Position numbers and translations under genes: made by a program. From Enterovibrio gelatinilyticus (GTDB lineage Bacteria > Pseudomonadota > Gammaproteobacteria > Enterobacterales > Vibrionaceae), in assembly GCF_028683095.1 (NCBI RefSeq), contig NZ_JAJUBC010000011.1, positions 62,001 through 126,000 on the forward strand: a stretch of DNA of 64,000 nucleotides. Direction: 5' to 3'. Below are positions 44,423 through 52,303 of this stretch, piece after piece. The notes beneath the pieces are model-generated. The model had not been told where the DNA came from. It made no database searches and worked only from the letters and a program-made list of their open reading frames with translations. Every line of letters begins with the position of its first letter. The first letter of the stretch is position 1.

Positions 44423-44958
44423 GGTAACTGCACCTCAATAACCTGTGTCAGAAGACCATTGAGCAAGAGATCAAACTCCTCGTCCGTCATCTCGCCATAG
44501 ATTTGGTCATTCACTCTCACTGATGGAGAATTCATGCAGTTGCCTAAGCAATACACTGGCTCTAATGTGAAATTGTTATCCGTTGTGGTTTGGTGATAGT
44601 CGATACCTAATCTTGAGCACGCGTGTTGTTCAAGCGATCTTGAACCCATCGACTGACAGGACTCGGCACGACATATCTGAATAACATTTGCACCCGGCGG
44701 GGAATGTCGAAACTCATGATAGAAACTAATCACACCGTGCACATCAGCATCCGACAGATTTAGTCCTTTTGCTATCACTGGCACAGCCGAAGGAGGCACG
44801 TATTTCAACGTCCCTTGTATGTGATGAAGAACGGGCAATAACGCTCCAGCCTTTGACTTAAGCGCATTGATAGCCTCGTTAACAGCGGCGTGTTCCTGTT
44901 CAGTCAGTGAACTTGATAACGCACCACTGGATGGTGAATGCGACGCAGAGTATTCCAT
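44419..44958 (-). CDS. fdsG: Formate dehydrogenase gamma subunit (24 kDa NuoE-like)
   Basis: A 179-residue [2Fe-2S] protein with a thioredoxin-like fold. After a Ser-rich N-terminus come LLPVLHHIQGTLKYVPPSAVPVIAKGLNLSDADVHGVISFYHEFRHSPPG, then the four cluster Cys residues: CRAESC (two) and CLGNC (two). It carries electrons within the NADH module of the complex. As the first gene of the operon its promoter lies in the 44959-45221 gap, shared with the divergent psuK. No clear operator is seen there. Confidence 0.94.
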   Translation of the reverse strand: MEYSASHSPSSGALSSSLTEQEHAAVNEAINALKSKAGALLPVLHHIQGTLKYVPPSAVPVIAKGLNLSDADVHGVISFYHEFRHSPPGANVIQICRAESCQSMGSRSLEQHACSRLGIDYHQTTTDNNFTLEPVYCLGNCMNSPSVRVNDQIYGEMTDEEFDLLLNGLLTQVIEVQLP

Positions 44959-45221
44959 TTGCCTTCCTTGCTAAACAAACTCGTCCTCCTTAGTGTAGTG
45001 GCATTTCACCTACCTCCTGTTCACGAAATGAGACCATTTCTGGCCATTTTCCGCCCCATTCACATCACCTCCCCCTACATCAATTGACTAATAAATCAGC
45101 ACTTTTTCATCTAACCAGTCACAGTTTGGCTAATTATTACTCAATAACAATTGACAGTTTACGCAGCAAGATAAAAACTAACTTTTGTTTACTTTATAAG
45201 CAGATGTTAGGTGAGGTTTAA

Positions 45222-46313
45222 ATGACAAACCGCGAAGACCAGATACTGCAATTGATCAAAGATGATCCCTTCATTCAGCAGCAGCAAATCGCTACCTTGT
45301 TGAATATCAGTCGATCTTCGGTTGCCGTACACATCATGAACATGACGAAAAAAGGCTTGATCCGTGGTAAAGGCTACATTGTCGACCAGAAGCGATATGT
45401 CGTGGTCATCGGTGGGACAAACATTGATGTGGTCGGTCAGCCTCAGTCTGAACTGATACCTCGAGACTCTAATCCTGGGCGAGTTTCCCATTCACCAGGA
45501 GGTGTAGGGAGAAACATAGCCGAGAACTTGGCGCGGCTAGGCACTGACGTCAAATTGATTTCCGTGGTTGGCGATGACACCTATGGCAATCTTGTGTTGA
45601 GTGAGACACGACGTGCAGGTGTCGATACACGCACGGTAAATATCCTCGAAGGGCAAACCACGTCGACCTATTTATCTTTGCTTGACCATGACGGTGACAT
45701 GCTTGCTGCCGTTTCGGATATGTCGATCCTTGATAAATTAGACGTATCCATTATTGGCCGACATGCAGAGATGATCCGCCATGCCGAATCCATCATTGTG
45801 GACACAAACCTCAGTGAAAGCGTCTTGGCATATATCTTCAGCAATTTTGGCGATCAAGCTATCTATCTTGATACCGTATCTGCAACCAAAGCGATGAAAG
45901 CACGTCCTTACCTAGCCCATATTCACACGCTGAAACCAAACTTGATCGAAGCACAAATGATTTCTGGCCTGCCCATAGAATCCAAATCCGATATCAATAA
46001 AGTGGCCGACTGGTTTATTGCTCAAGGCGTGAAAAGACTTTTTCTCAGTATGGGCGCTGATGGCATTCTATTCCGTACTCTACGCCACGAACGGCTGATT
46101 CAAGCGCCGAGCACCACGATCATCAATGCAAATGGCGCAGGAGATGCTTTCTTAGCGGGTCTTGCCCATGCCCAAGTAAACGGGATGCATGAAGATACCG
46201 CCGGTGATTTTGCGATAAATTGCTCAGGACTCGCCATGGAACACATCAACACGATTAACCCTGATATCACCGAACTTTTGGTACAACAACGCATGGAAGG
46301 CGAAAAATGCTAA
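45222..46313 (+). CDS. psuK: Pseudouridine kinase with N-terminal HTH domain
   Basis: A 363-residue fusion. Residues 1-55 (REDQILQLIKDDPFIQQQQIATLLNISRSSVAVHIMNMTKKGLIRGKGYIV) form a winged helix-turn-helix. The rest is a PfkB/ribokinase kinase: VVVIGGTNIDVVGQP, SPGGVGRNIAENLARLG, and the active-site block INANGAGDAFLAGLAHA near residue 303 with the catalytic Asp. It would phosphorylate pseudouridine, the substrate for psuG, whose ATG overlaps its stop by seven bases. The HTH suggests self-regulation; family members such as YeiC-type kinases often have this fusion. Confidence 0.9.
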   Translation: MTNREDQILQLIKDDPFIQQQQIATLLNISRSSVAVHIMNMTKKGLIRGKGYIVDQKRYVVVIGGTNIDVVGQPQSELIPRDSNPGRVSHSPGGVGRNIAENLARLGTDVKLISVVGDDTYGNLVLSETRRAGVDTRTVNILEGQTTSTYLSLLDHDGDMLAAVSDMSILDKLDVSIIGRHAEMIRHAESIIVDTNLSESVLAYIFSNFGDQAIYLDTVSATKAMKARPYLAHIHTLKPNLIEAQMISGLPIESKSDINKVADWFIAQGVKRLFLSMGADGILFRTLRHERLIQAPSTTIINANGAGDAFLAGLAHAQVNGMHEDTAGDFAINCSGLAMEHINTINPDITELLVQQRMEGEKC

Positions 46314-47224
46314 ATCCTTATATTGATATTCACCCAGACGTTAAAGCCGCGATAGATTCGGGAAAACCCGTGGTCGCACTCGAGTCCACCATTATTTCCC
46401 ATGGCATGCCTTACCCAGAAAACGTGCAAACCGCGTTGCGTGTTGAACAAGCGGTTCGCGACAACGGAGCCGTGCCAGCCACTATCGCGATATTGAAGGG
46501 GCGACTAAAGATCGGACTTTCCGAAGACGAAATTACTTATCTTGGTCAGCGTGGCCTCGATGCCATCAAAACCAGTCGCCGAGACATTCCGTTTGTTGTG
46601 GCAAACAAGCAAGACGGCGCCACAACCGTCGCATCCACGATGATTTTGGCAGACATGGCGGGTATCAGAGTCTTTGCAACGGGCGGTATTGGCGGCGTAC
46701 ATCGTGGCGCGGAGACCAGCTTCGATATTTCCGCAGATTTAGAAGAACTGGCACAAACCAATGTGGCTGTCGTATGCGCCGGCATCAAATCGATTCTAGA
46801 TTTGGGGCTAACGCTGGAATATCTTGAAACCAAAGGTGTACCCGTCATCGGCTACCAAACCGGTACTCTTCCAGCGTTTTACACGCGAGAGAGTGAGTTC
46901 GGCGTCGATTATTGTCTCGATTCGCCGGAACAAATTGCATCGGCCTTGAAAGCCAAATGGGAGATGTCTCTGTGCGGTGGCGCAGTCATCGCCAACCCAA
47001 TCCCAACAGAGCATGCCATGCCTTCTAAACTCATGGACAGTGTCATTGCCGAAGCTATCAAGGAAATGGAACAGAAAGGCATTAAAGGCAAAGACTCAAC
47101 ACCATTTTTACTTGCGAAAGTGGCTGAAAAAACAAAAGGCGATAGTTTAAAGGCCAATATCGCCTTAGTGCTGAACAATGCCAAACTCGCCGCAAACGTA
47201 GCAGTCTGTTTCAGTAAGTCCTAG
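46307..47224 (+). CDS. psuG: Pseudouridine-5'-phosphate glycosidase
   Basis: A 305-residue enzyme splitting pseudouridine 5'-phosphate into uracil and ribose 5-phosphate. The family core is intact: VVALESTIISHGMPYPENVQTALRVEQAVRDNGAVPATIAILKGRLKIGLS, SRRDIPFVVANKQDGATTVASTMILADMAGIRVFATGGIGGVHRGAETSFDISADL, GYQTGTLPAFYTRESEFGVDYCLDSP and the end ANPIPTEHAMPSKLMDSVI. The catalytic Lys and Glu lie in these blocks. It overlaps psuK, and together they form the pseudouridine breakdown pathway. Confidence 0.97.
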   Translation: MLNPYIDIHPDVKAAIDSGKPVVALESTIISHGMPYPENVQTALRVEQAVRDNGAVPATIAILKGRLKIGLSEDEITYLGQRGLDAIKTSRRDIPFVVANKQDGATTVASTMILADMAGIRVFATGGIGGVHRGAETSFDISADLEELAQTNVAVVCAGIKSILDLGLTLEYLETKGVPVIGYQTGTLPAFYTRESEFGVDYCLDSPEQIASALKAKWEMSLCGGAVIANPIPTEHAMPSKLMDSVIAEAIKEMEQKGIKGKDSTPFLLAKVAEKTKGDSLKANIALVLNNAKLAANVAVCFSKS

Positions 47225-47844
47225 GGTCGGTTAACCTTTGGTGATGATTTTTGCAGCAGTTTGTGGCGGCTTTATACAAGGCAGAGGCTCCGATGTGTAG
47301 CTGGCCTATATAAGAAGTCGATAACACGCCGCCCAAAGGGTTCAACTTCGCGTCCCTTGCTAAAAGCGCTTTATGCTTTGTTGAGCGTATTTGCTTAGAA
47401 TGCTAGGCGGCACACACCTCGCCTCGCCTAAAATGCTTTTAACTAGAGCAAAATTTAACCACTAAAGATCGACAGACCCCGTGATACGAAAGCGCCTTGA
47501 AACAAGTCAACATCAACGCGTTACAAGGCGCTAATTGCTAGGCGCAAATATGCAACTCATTGTCGCCTACACAGCAGAAAAATCATTACACGTCTAAACA
47601 CATTGCTTTCACCCTATTTGCCCCAACGTACTTCTTAACCGATATCTTGTGCCACAAATCGTCGTATTTTAGAGAATCACATCCTCAATTGAACATTTCT
47701 TTACTTTCCTATTTTACTTTTACATGGACCTCATCTACGCAAGGGAGAGAGGGCGCTGTTTCGTGCTGCTGAAACCTCTATGAACTGTAATTAATTCGAG
47801 TGAAAACGGTTATCGTTGTTACCCCATTTGGGAGGGATCCAACT
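47225..47844. other. Palindrome-rich intergenic region
   Basis: About 620 bases with no supported gene. It holds GCCGCC (47328-47333) facing GGCGGC (47406-47411), an inner AAGGG/CCCTT pair near 47336-47357, and a second perfect stem at 47491-47532. The two structured segments are separated by AT-rich sequence. They look like non-coding repeat elements (MITE or REP type), which is a pattern judgement. The last 80 bases carry the promoter of the GlxA-type gene. Confidence 0.45.
47491..47532. repeat. Perfect inverted repeat
   Basis: AGCGCCTTG (47491-47499) and CAAGGCGCT (47524-47532) are exact complements around a 24-base loop. GCGC-type sequence recurs just beyond (GCTAGGCGCA at about 47537). 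Confidence 0.6.
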
Positions 47845-48879
47845 ATGGGCTCAGTATCCGCACTACCACAGACTAAAAAAATCGGCTTCTATCTTTGCAA
47901 TGGGTTTACCATGCTGGCGATGGCTTCGGCTATTGAAGTGCTTAGAATGGCAAACCGACTCTCTGGCGAGAATCTATATGAATGGTTTACGTTAAGCGAA
48001 AATGGAGAACCCGTCTCCGCCAGTGACTCGCTCAGCATCAATGTTGATCACTCTATTTCATCCCCACGCGATATGGACATCGTCATTGTGTGCGGTGGTG
48101 TAGATATCGAACAGAATTATCCGAGACAACTCCTAAGCTGGTTAGCCATGCAAGATAGAAAACATAAGACACTGGGAGCGATTTGCACCGGCAGTTATGT
48201 GTTAGCTAAAGCAGGTTTGATGCAAGATAAAGTCTGCTCTATACACTGGGAAAATTTAGCAGGTTTCCAAGAAGCGTTCCCCTCAGTCAGAGTAAGCAAC
48301 AAACTGTTTTCCCTGGGTGAGAAAAGAATGTCCAGTGCTGGTGGTACTGCCCCTATGGACATGATGCTAACCATGGTAGCTAAAGAGCATGGCAACAAAC
48401 TCAGCGCCGCCATCTCAGAAATGTTTATGTGCGAACGCGTCAGAAACAGTGAAGATGTTCAGAAGGTGCCACTTCGCAACCTCATTGGCACGGCTCAACC
48501 TAAGCTTCTGGAAACCGTGTCACTCATGGAAGCAAACCTTGAGGAGCCCTTTTGCATTGATGAACTGGCTGCATTAGTAGAGTTATCTCGACGACAATTG
48601 GAGCGCCTCTTTCAGCGCCACATTCAGTGCTCCCCTTCCCGCTATTATCTGCATCTGCGATTAAGCCGCGCGCGTCAACTGCTCAATCAAACCAACTTAT
48701 CGATCATCGAAATCTCGATTGCTTGTGGGTTTGTCTCAACACCTCACTTTAGCAAATGTTATCGGGACTACTTCGGCATTCCTCCGCGTGAAGAGCGTTT
48801 GGGGCTCAAACATAGCGACGTACCAACTGGCGTTCATGGAGCCGCCTTGGTCACAAGTGATGCCCAAATCGCCGTTTAA
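47845..48879 (+). CDS. GlxA/GbdR-type AraC family regulator
   Basis: The ATG at 47845 with GGGAGGG upstream is preferred over a GTG at 47800. The 344-residue product has an N-terminal DJ-1/PfpI-like ligand domain: IGFYLCNGFTMLAMASAIEVLRMANRL, VIVCGGVDIE and GAICTGSYVLAKAGLMQDKVCSIHWENLAGF. An AraC DNA-binding domain with two helix-turn-helix units follows (LAALVELSRRQLERLFQRHIQCSPSRYYLHLRLSRARQLL, IIEISIACGFVSTPHFSKCYRDYFGIPP). This subfamily includes regulators of carnitine and glycine betaine use. The target here is unknown and no catabolic genes are adjacent. Confidence 0.92.
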   Translation: MGSVSALPQTKKIGFYLCNGFTMLAMASAIEVLRMANRLSGENLYEWFTLSENGEPVSASDSLSINVDHSISSPRDMDIVIVCGGVDIEQNYPRQLLSWLAMQDRKHKTLGAICTGSYVLAKAGLMQDKVCSIHWENLAGFQEAFPSVRVSNKLFSLGEKRMSSAGGTAPMDMMLTMVAKEHGNKLSAAISEMFMCERVRNSEDVQKVPLRNLIGTAQPKLLETVSLMEANLEEPFCIDELAALVELSRRQLERLFQRHIQCSPSRYYLHLRLSRARQLLNQTNLSIIEISIACGFVSTPHFSKCYRDYFGIPPREERLGLKHSDVPTGVHGAALVTSDAQIAV

Positions 48880-48941
48880 CGACGTTCGACACAGCATTCG
48901 ATCTACGTCCACGTAGTTGTCGCCGCGCCTACCGCCTAGAT

Positions 48942-48987
48942 ATACCCAAGTGGCCTGAAGATGCTCAATTTCAGGTTTCTTGGGTAT
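48942..48987. repeat. Dispersed palindromic repeat, copy 2
   Basis: ATACCCAAG-TGGCCTGAAGATGC ... TTTCAGGTTTC-TTGGGTAT: same outer arms and core as the copies at 24299 and 61738. Confidence 0.7.
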
Positions 48988-49467
48988 TGTTATCATGGCT
49001 TTTTTTATTGAGATTCCATTGAGACTCACTTATTTAATCCGAGCTGTTTAAAAATTGACCAGCCATTGAAAACTTCTAGCTCACTCACATTCGATGCTAA
49101 CAAAACTAGACGGTTTCGATATCGCAATAGGAAGGAACATGCATAGAAAAACCCGTGATAACACCGCTCTTTTTCGGCCAATGAATAAAGTCTTCACTGT
49201 TTAAACTCCTTGCCTTAACCGTCTAATTTCCCTCAGCTATAACATCGAATCATAAATGACATCTGTATTAATTAAATGTTACCCAAAGGGTTATCCACCG
49301 TTTCTGTGGGTAACTTTATTTGCGAAGCGTAATATACTGAACAATCATGACTATTTTTCTATTCAGAACAATTTGCGACCAAAAACATAGAACATACAGT
49401 GAAATTTTCCCGATTTCTCAATGACATATAACCTGCCTAAAACTGCAGGCAAACGGAGGGGATTGAT
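48988..49467. other. Intergenic region with a weak hairpin
   Basis: About 480 bases between a repeat and the SDR gene, AT-rich, with no supported gene. A stem GTTATCCAC/GTGGGTAAC (49290-49314) followed by TTTATT could act as a weak terminator. The last bases carry the ribosome site GGAGGGG of the SDR gene. Confidence 0.4.
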
Positions 49468-50154
49468 ATGAATACAGTTTTAATTACGGGTGCCGCAAGG
49501 GGTATTGGCCTAGAACTGGTGAAGCAATTCTTAGAAAGTGGTAGCCAAGTTTTTGCCACCTATCGTGGTAACACACCACCCGCCTCTTTGACTGACTTGC
49601 TGTCCACTAATCGACTCTCTCTCAGACCGCTAGAAGTGACAGACCAAAACAGCATTGATGCCTTGACTGCGCTACTGGAAGGCATCTCTATCGATATTAT
49701 CATCAATAATGCAGGTATCATTGGACCGCAGGATCAGTCCTACCACAATATGGATGTAAAAGGCTGGCTTGAAACGTTCGAAATCAACACGGTTGCCCCG
49801 CTGATGGTAACCAATGCATTACTTCCCAATCTGGCCATGAGTGATTCACCACGAGTCATTACCATATCAAGCCAGATGGGTTCACTCGAGCGTGAAGCGA
49901 AAGGCATGATCGCGTACAGAAGTTCTAAGGCTGCGGTTAACAAGGTAATGCAGGTGCTCGCGTTAGAACTCAAAGAACAAAACATTACCGTTTGTCCTGT
50001 GCATCCTGGTTGGGTGAAAACCGACATGGGTGGAGACAACGCTGATATATCAGTGCAAGAAAGCGCACGAGGAATTCTGAAACTAGCAAGAAATATAACA
50101 ATTGCAGATACAGGAAAGTTTTTCACATGGGAAGGGACAGAACACCCATGGTAA
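49468..50154 (+). CDS. Short-chain dehydrogenase/reductase (SDR)
   Basis: A 228-residue NAD(P)-dependent oxidoreductase with a strong SD (GGAGGGG). The cofactor motif is TGAARGIG at about residues 7-14, INNAGIIG follows at about 79-86, then Ser in ITISSQMGS and the catalytic YRSSK (Tyr151/Lys155 region). The C-terminus PVHPGWVKTDMGGDNADISVQESARGIL is the usual classical SDR end. The substrate is unknown. It is a single-gene unit ending at a terminator shared with ibpA. Confidence 0.92.
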   Translation: MNTVLITGAARGIGLELVKQFLESGSQVFATYRGNTPPASLTDLLSTNRLSLRPLEVTDQNSIDALTALLEGISIDIIINNAGIIGPQDQSYHNMDVKGWLETFEINTVAPLMVTNALLPNLAMSDSPRVITISSQMGSLEREAKGMIAYRSSKAAVNKVMQVLALELKEQNITVCPVHPGWVKTDMGGDNADISVQESARGILKLARNITIADTGKFFTWEGTEHPW

Positions 50155-50166
50155 ATCGGATTTAAT

Positions 50167-50195
50167 TAATAGCGCCAATATGAATGGCGCTATTA
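50167..50195. terminator. Terminator between convergent SDR and ibpA genes
   Basis: TAATAGCGCC and GGCGCTATTA pair perfectly around a nine-base loop, with T-rich sequence on the plus side and A/T on the minus side. Confidence 0.8.
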
Positions 50196-50216
50196 TATTT
50201 ATTTTAATAAATACTG

Positions 50217-50681
50217 TTATACAGTCATTTCTTTTTCAACATCAAAAATAGGCTTTTTATTTGTATTGATAGATACTGTTTTTGCTTTCATTGCTTCTGG
50301 AATAACTTTCAGGAGACTAATGGTCAACAAACCATTCTCCAAATCCGCGCCTGTGACTTCTACAAAGTCAGCAAGGTTGAATTTACGCTCGAAGGTGCGG
50401 TTAGCAATACCTTGATAGAGGAAGTTTTTGCCTTCCACTTTGTGCTTTTCACCACGGATTGACAACACTCCTCGCTCAACATTAATGTTAAGCTCTTCTT
50501 GTGTAAACCCCGCCACAGCAAGGGTTATCGCGTAGTTATTCTCTTCAAGCGATTCAATATTGTACGGAGGGTAACCACCCGCAGCACTTTCTGCGCGGAA
50601 GGCGTTATCCAACAATGACGCGAAGCGGTCAAAACCAACTGTGTTACGGTATAGCGGTGTCAAATCGATAGTTTTCATCAT
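50217..50681 (-). CDS. ibpA: Small heat-shock protein (IbpA/Hsp20)
   Basis: A 154-residue holdase chaperone. The N-terminus MMKTIDLTPLYRNTVGFDRFASLLDNAFR matches IbpA/IbpB. The alpha-crystallin domain runs about residues 36-126 (YPPYNIESLEENNYAITLAVAGFTQEELNINVERGVLSIRGEKHKVEGKNFLYQGIANRTFERKFNLADFVEVTGADLENGLLTISLLKVIPE); the IxI-type end KTVSINTNKKPI follows. A heat-shock promoter and a hairpin over the ribosome site lie upstream. Confidence 0.95.
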   Translation of the reverse strand: MMKTIDLTPLYRNTVGFDRFASLLDNAFRAESAAGGYPPYNIESLEENNYAITLAVAGFTQEELNINVERGVLSIRGEKHKVEGKNFLYQGIANRTFERKFNLADFVEVTGADLENGLLTISLLKVIPEAMKAKTVSINTNKKPIFDVEKEMTV

Positions 50682-50703
50682 ATATCCTCCAATGAAGCGA
50701 TAT
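50682..50703 (-). promoter_or_regulatory. Candidate RNA thermometer over the ibpA ribosome site
   Basis: In the minus-strand leader, ending one base before the ATG, CUUC pairs with GAGG of the Shine-Dalgarno site around an AUUG loop, and AUAU pairs with AUAU outside it with a two-base bulge. The stem is short and AU-rich, so it should open on warming. Confidence 0.45.
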
Positions 50704-50767
50704 TATTTATTTAATACTTGGGTTATCAAAAGTCGCACGAAAATCGCCACAACTTCCTCACCGATAT

Positions 50768-50796
50768 ATTTGGAGTCATACAATGTATCTTTCAAG
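50768..50796 (-). promoter_or_regulatory. Heat-shock (sigma-32) promoter of ibpA
   Basis: On the minus strand CTTGAAA (50796-50790) and CTCCAAAT (50775-50768) are separated by 14 bases, close to the sigma-32 consensus (CTTGAAA, CCCCATNT; five of eight bases match in the -10). The start of transcription would fall near 50760, giving a leader of about 80 bases. Confidence 0.65.
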
Positions 50797-50947
50797 ACCT
50801 TCAACGAAATTAATTTACCTAAAACCCTAACCCTATGAATAACAAAAACATTAACGCAATGGAAATTCGAGGAATCTATTGAGTAAACATATTATTAACA
50901 TCCGTGCATTGGGACGGGGATTTCATATTTCAAGTAGTGATAATAAA

Positions 50948-51247
50948 TTAATATATGACGCTTTTCACGAGGGAATTTTTTAATGCAGACATACCGATTT
51001 TCCTCGTCTCTTCCTCACAGACCCTGTGCATACACGTATTCAAACAAAGGGATTGCACAGCGCGTTTTGACTCAACATTCAAACAGCTAAATTTAGAAGC
51101 ACACAGCACCCCCGCAACAAAAAGTCTCTCCAACTCATCAACGCCAATTTCTATCTGCACCTTTGGAGGTAATTCGCTGTCTGTTTCTCTTCTTTGCACA
51201 TTGCTGTCTACACCAATGCGCCGGCTGGCATCTTTTGTTGGCCGCAT
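50948..51247 (-). CDS. Small hypothetical protein behind a Fur box
   Basis: A 99-residue protein not of a family I know. It is soluble, with a charged N-terminus (MRPTKDASRRIGVDSNVQRRETDSE), a hydrophobic stretch (VDELERLFVAGVLCASKFSCLNVESKRAVQSLCLNTCMH) holding several Cys residues, and a charged tail. The overlapping plus-strand frame (50955-51281) looks less protein-like. A Fur-like site lies 36 bases upstream of this ATG, which favours the minus frame and suggests iron-limited expression. The AraC gene ends 102 bases upstream on the same strand. Confidence 0.55.
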   Translation of the reverse strand: MRPTKDASRRIGVDSNVQRRETDSELPPKVQIEIGVDELERLFVAGVLCASKFSCLNVESKRAVQSLCLNTCMHRVCEEETRKIGMSALKNSLVKSVIY

Positions 51248-51282
51248 TTGCTTTCTCCCCTCTAATATATATTTACATTAGA

Positions 51283-51297
51283 TGAGAATGAATATCA
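51283..51297. promoter_or_regulatory. Fur-like site
   Basis: TGAGAATGAATATCA matches 12 of 14 informative bases of the 7-1-7 Fur pattern (TGATAAT-N-ATTATCA). It sits 36 bases before the minus-strand gene at 51247 and could also affect the end of the AraC gene region. Confidence 0.6.
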
Positions 51298-51349
51298 TTT
51301 CAATGAATTTACGGTGTAAATTTCAACCACGCGGGTGAGATCAAAGTGA

Positions 51350-52114
51350 CTAAATGTAGCGTCTAGGCGTATCGCCCGTCATTTTTCGGAAGAAGCTAAT
51401 GAACGCGCTGTCACTGGAAAAAGAGAGCGAGTCTGCCACCTCACACACTCTCGTACCTTCAGAGAGCCTTTCAATTGCCGCTTGCAAACGCCACTGTTGA
51501 CGCCAAGATTGGTAAGGCATCCCCGTTTCTCTTGTGAAGATTCGACTGATCGTTTTTGCACTAGCGCCAATGTGAGTCGCCATATCAATTAAGTGCTCAG
51601 GCAATCGCTTTCCTTCCATGACGTCAGTTAGCCAATCCGACAAACGACGATCTGTCGGAAGCTTCAACGAAAAATACTCCGGCTCTGCAGTATTAAGCTC
51701 TTCGCAAAACAATGACAAAATCGTCTGCTGCTCTTCTATCGATTTATCCCACTCCCAATAAGCCATACGCTCAATCAACTCACGAAGAAGGCCATTTACC
51801 GCAAATATTCTTATCTCTTGAGGAAGGCTAGATGAAACACTGCGATCGACGTATAAGGAGCGATACGCAACGACATTTCTCATCACCGCAGAATGTTCAG
51901 TACCCGAAGGGATCCACGCCGCTCTAGATGGAGGTAATACACACCAAAAGCCATCAAGCCTTATGCTCATACACCCAGAAGACGCGAACAAGAGTTGGTG
52001 CTTACGATGCCGATGTACACCCGCATCATGCTTACCCACTTGTGCTGCCACACCAACAATCAAGTTGTTGATCTGATCAGCATTGAATCTTGTTGTTTCG
52101 TTAATCTCTGCCAT
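51350..52114 (-). CDS. AraC family regulator with cupin-type sensor domain
   Basis: A 254-residue regulator. The N-terminal half is a small beta-barrel/cupin (GVAAQVGKHDAGVHRHRKHQLLFASSGCMSIRLDGFWCVLPPSRAAWIPSGTEHSAVMR), of the type in NimR-like and related AraC proteins. The C-terminal AraC domain (LIDMATHIGASAKTISRIFTRETGMPYQSWRQQWRLQAAIERL, VCEVADSLSFSSDSAFISFFRKMTGDTPRRY) has both helix-turn-helix units. It stands next to the small Fur-box gene, but its targets are unknown. Confidence 0.92.
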   Translation of the reverse strand: MAEINETTRFNADQINNLIVGVAAQVGKHDAGVHRHRKHQLLFASSGCMSIRLDGFWCVLPPSRAAWIPSGTEHSAVMRNVVAYRSLYVDRSVSSSLPQEIRIFAVNGLLRELIERMAYWEWDKSIEEQQTILSLFCEELNTAEPEYFSLKLPTDRRLSDWLTDVMEGKRLPEHLIDMATHIGASAKTISRIFTRETGMPYQSWRQQWRLQAAIERLSEGTRVCEVADSLSFSSDSAFISFFRKMTGDTPRRYI

Positions 52115-52303
52115 CTATACCAAACTTACCCTTAAAACTCGTGAATCAGTACGAGCATAGAGAGGCAATTGGTTTACTTTTCGTAGAAGAACGGTGAGAT
52201 CAGGTTGTGTAGGGATACAGTTCAATAAGTCAGATTGCAAACCTAAAGAATCGCCCGCAATACAGCGGGCGAGTAGAGACATAGCGAAATATGTGGTGGG
52301 ATC

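Noticed and set aside
47225..47560. attC site of an integron
   Set aside because: The palindromes lack the paired R and L core sites of attC, there is no gene cassette array and no integrase nearby.
47560..47772. 70-codon frame before the GlxA-type regulator
   Set aside because: No ribosome site and low-complexity hydrophobic translation; the region is promoter and palindrome sequence.
50955..51281. Plus-strand 108-codon frame overlapping the small minus-strand gene
   Set aside because: Ser/Thr/Leu/Phe-rich shadow-like translation; the Fur-like site and composition favour the minus frame, though this is not certain.
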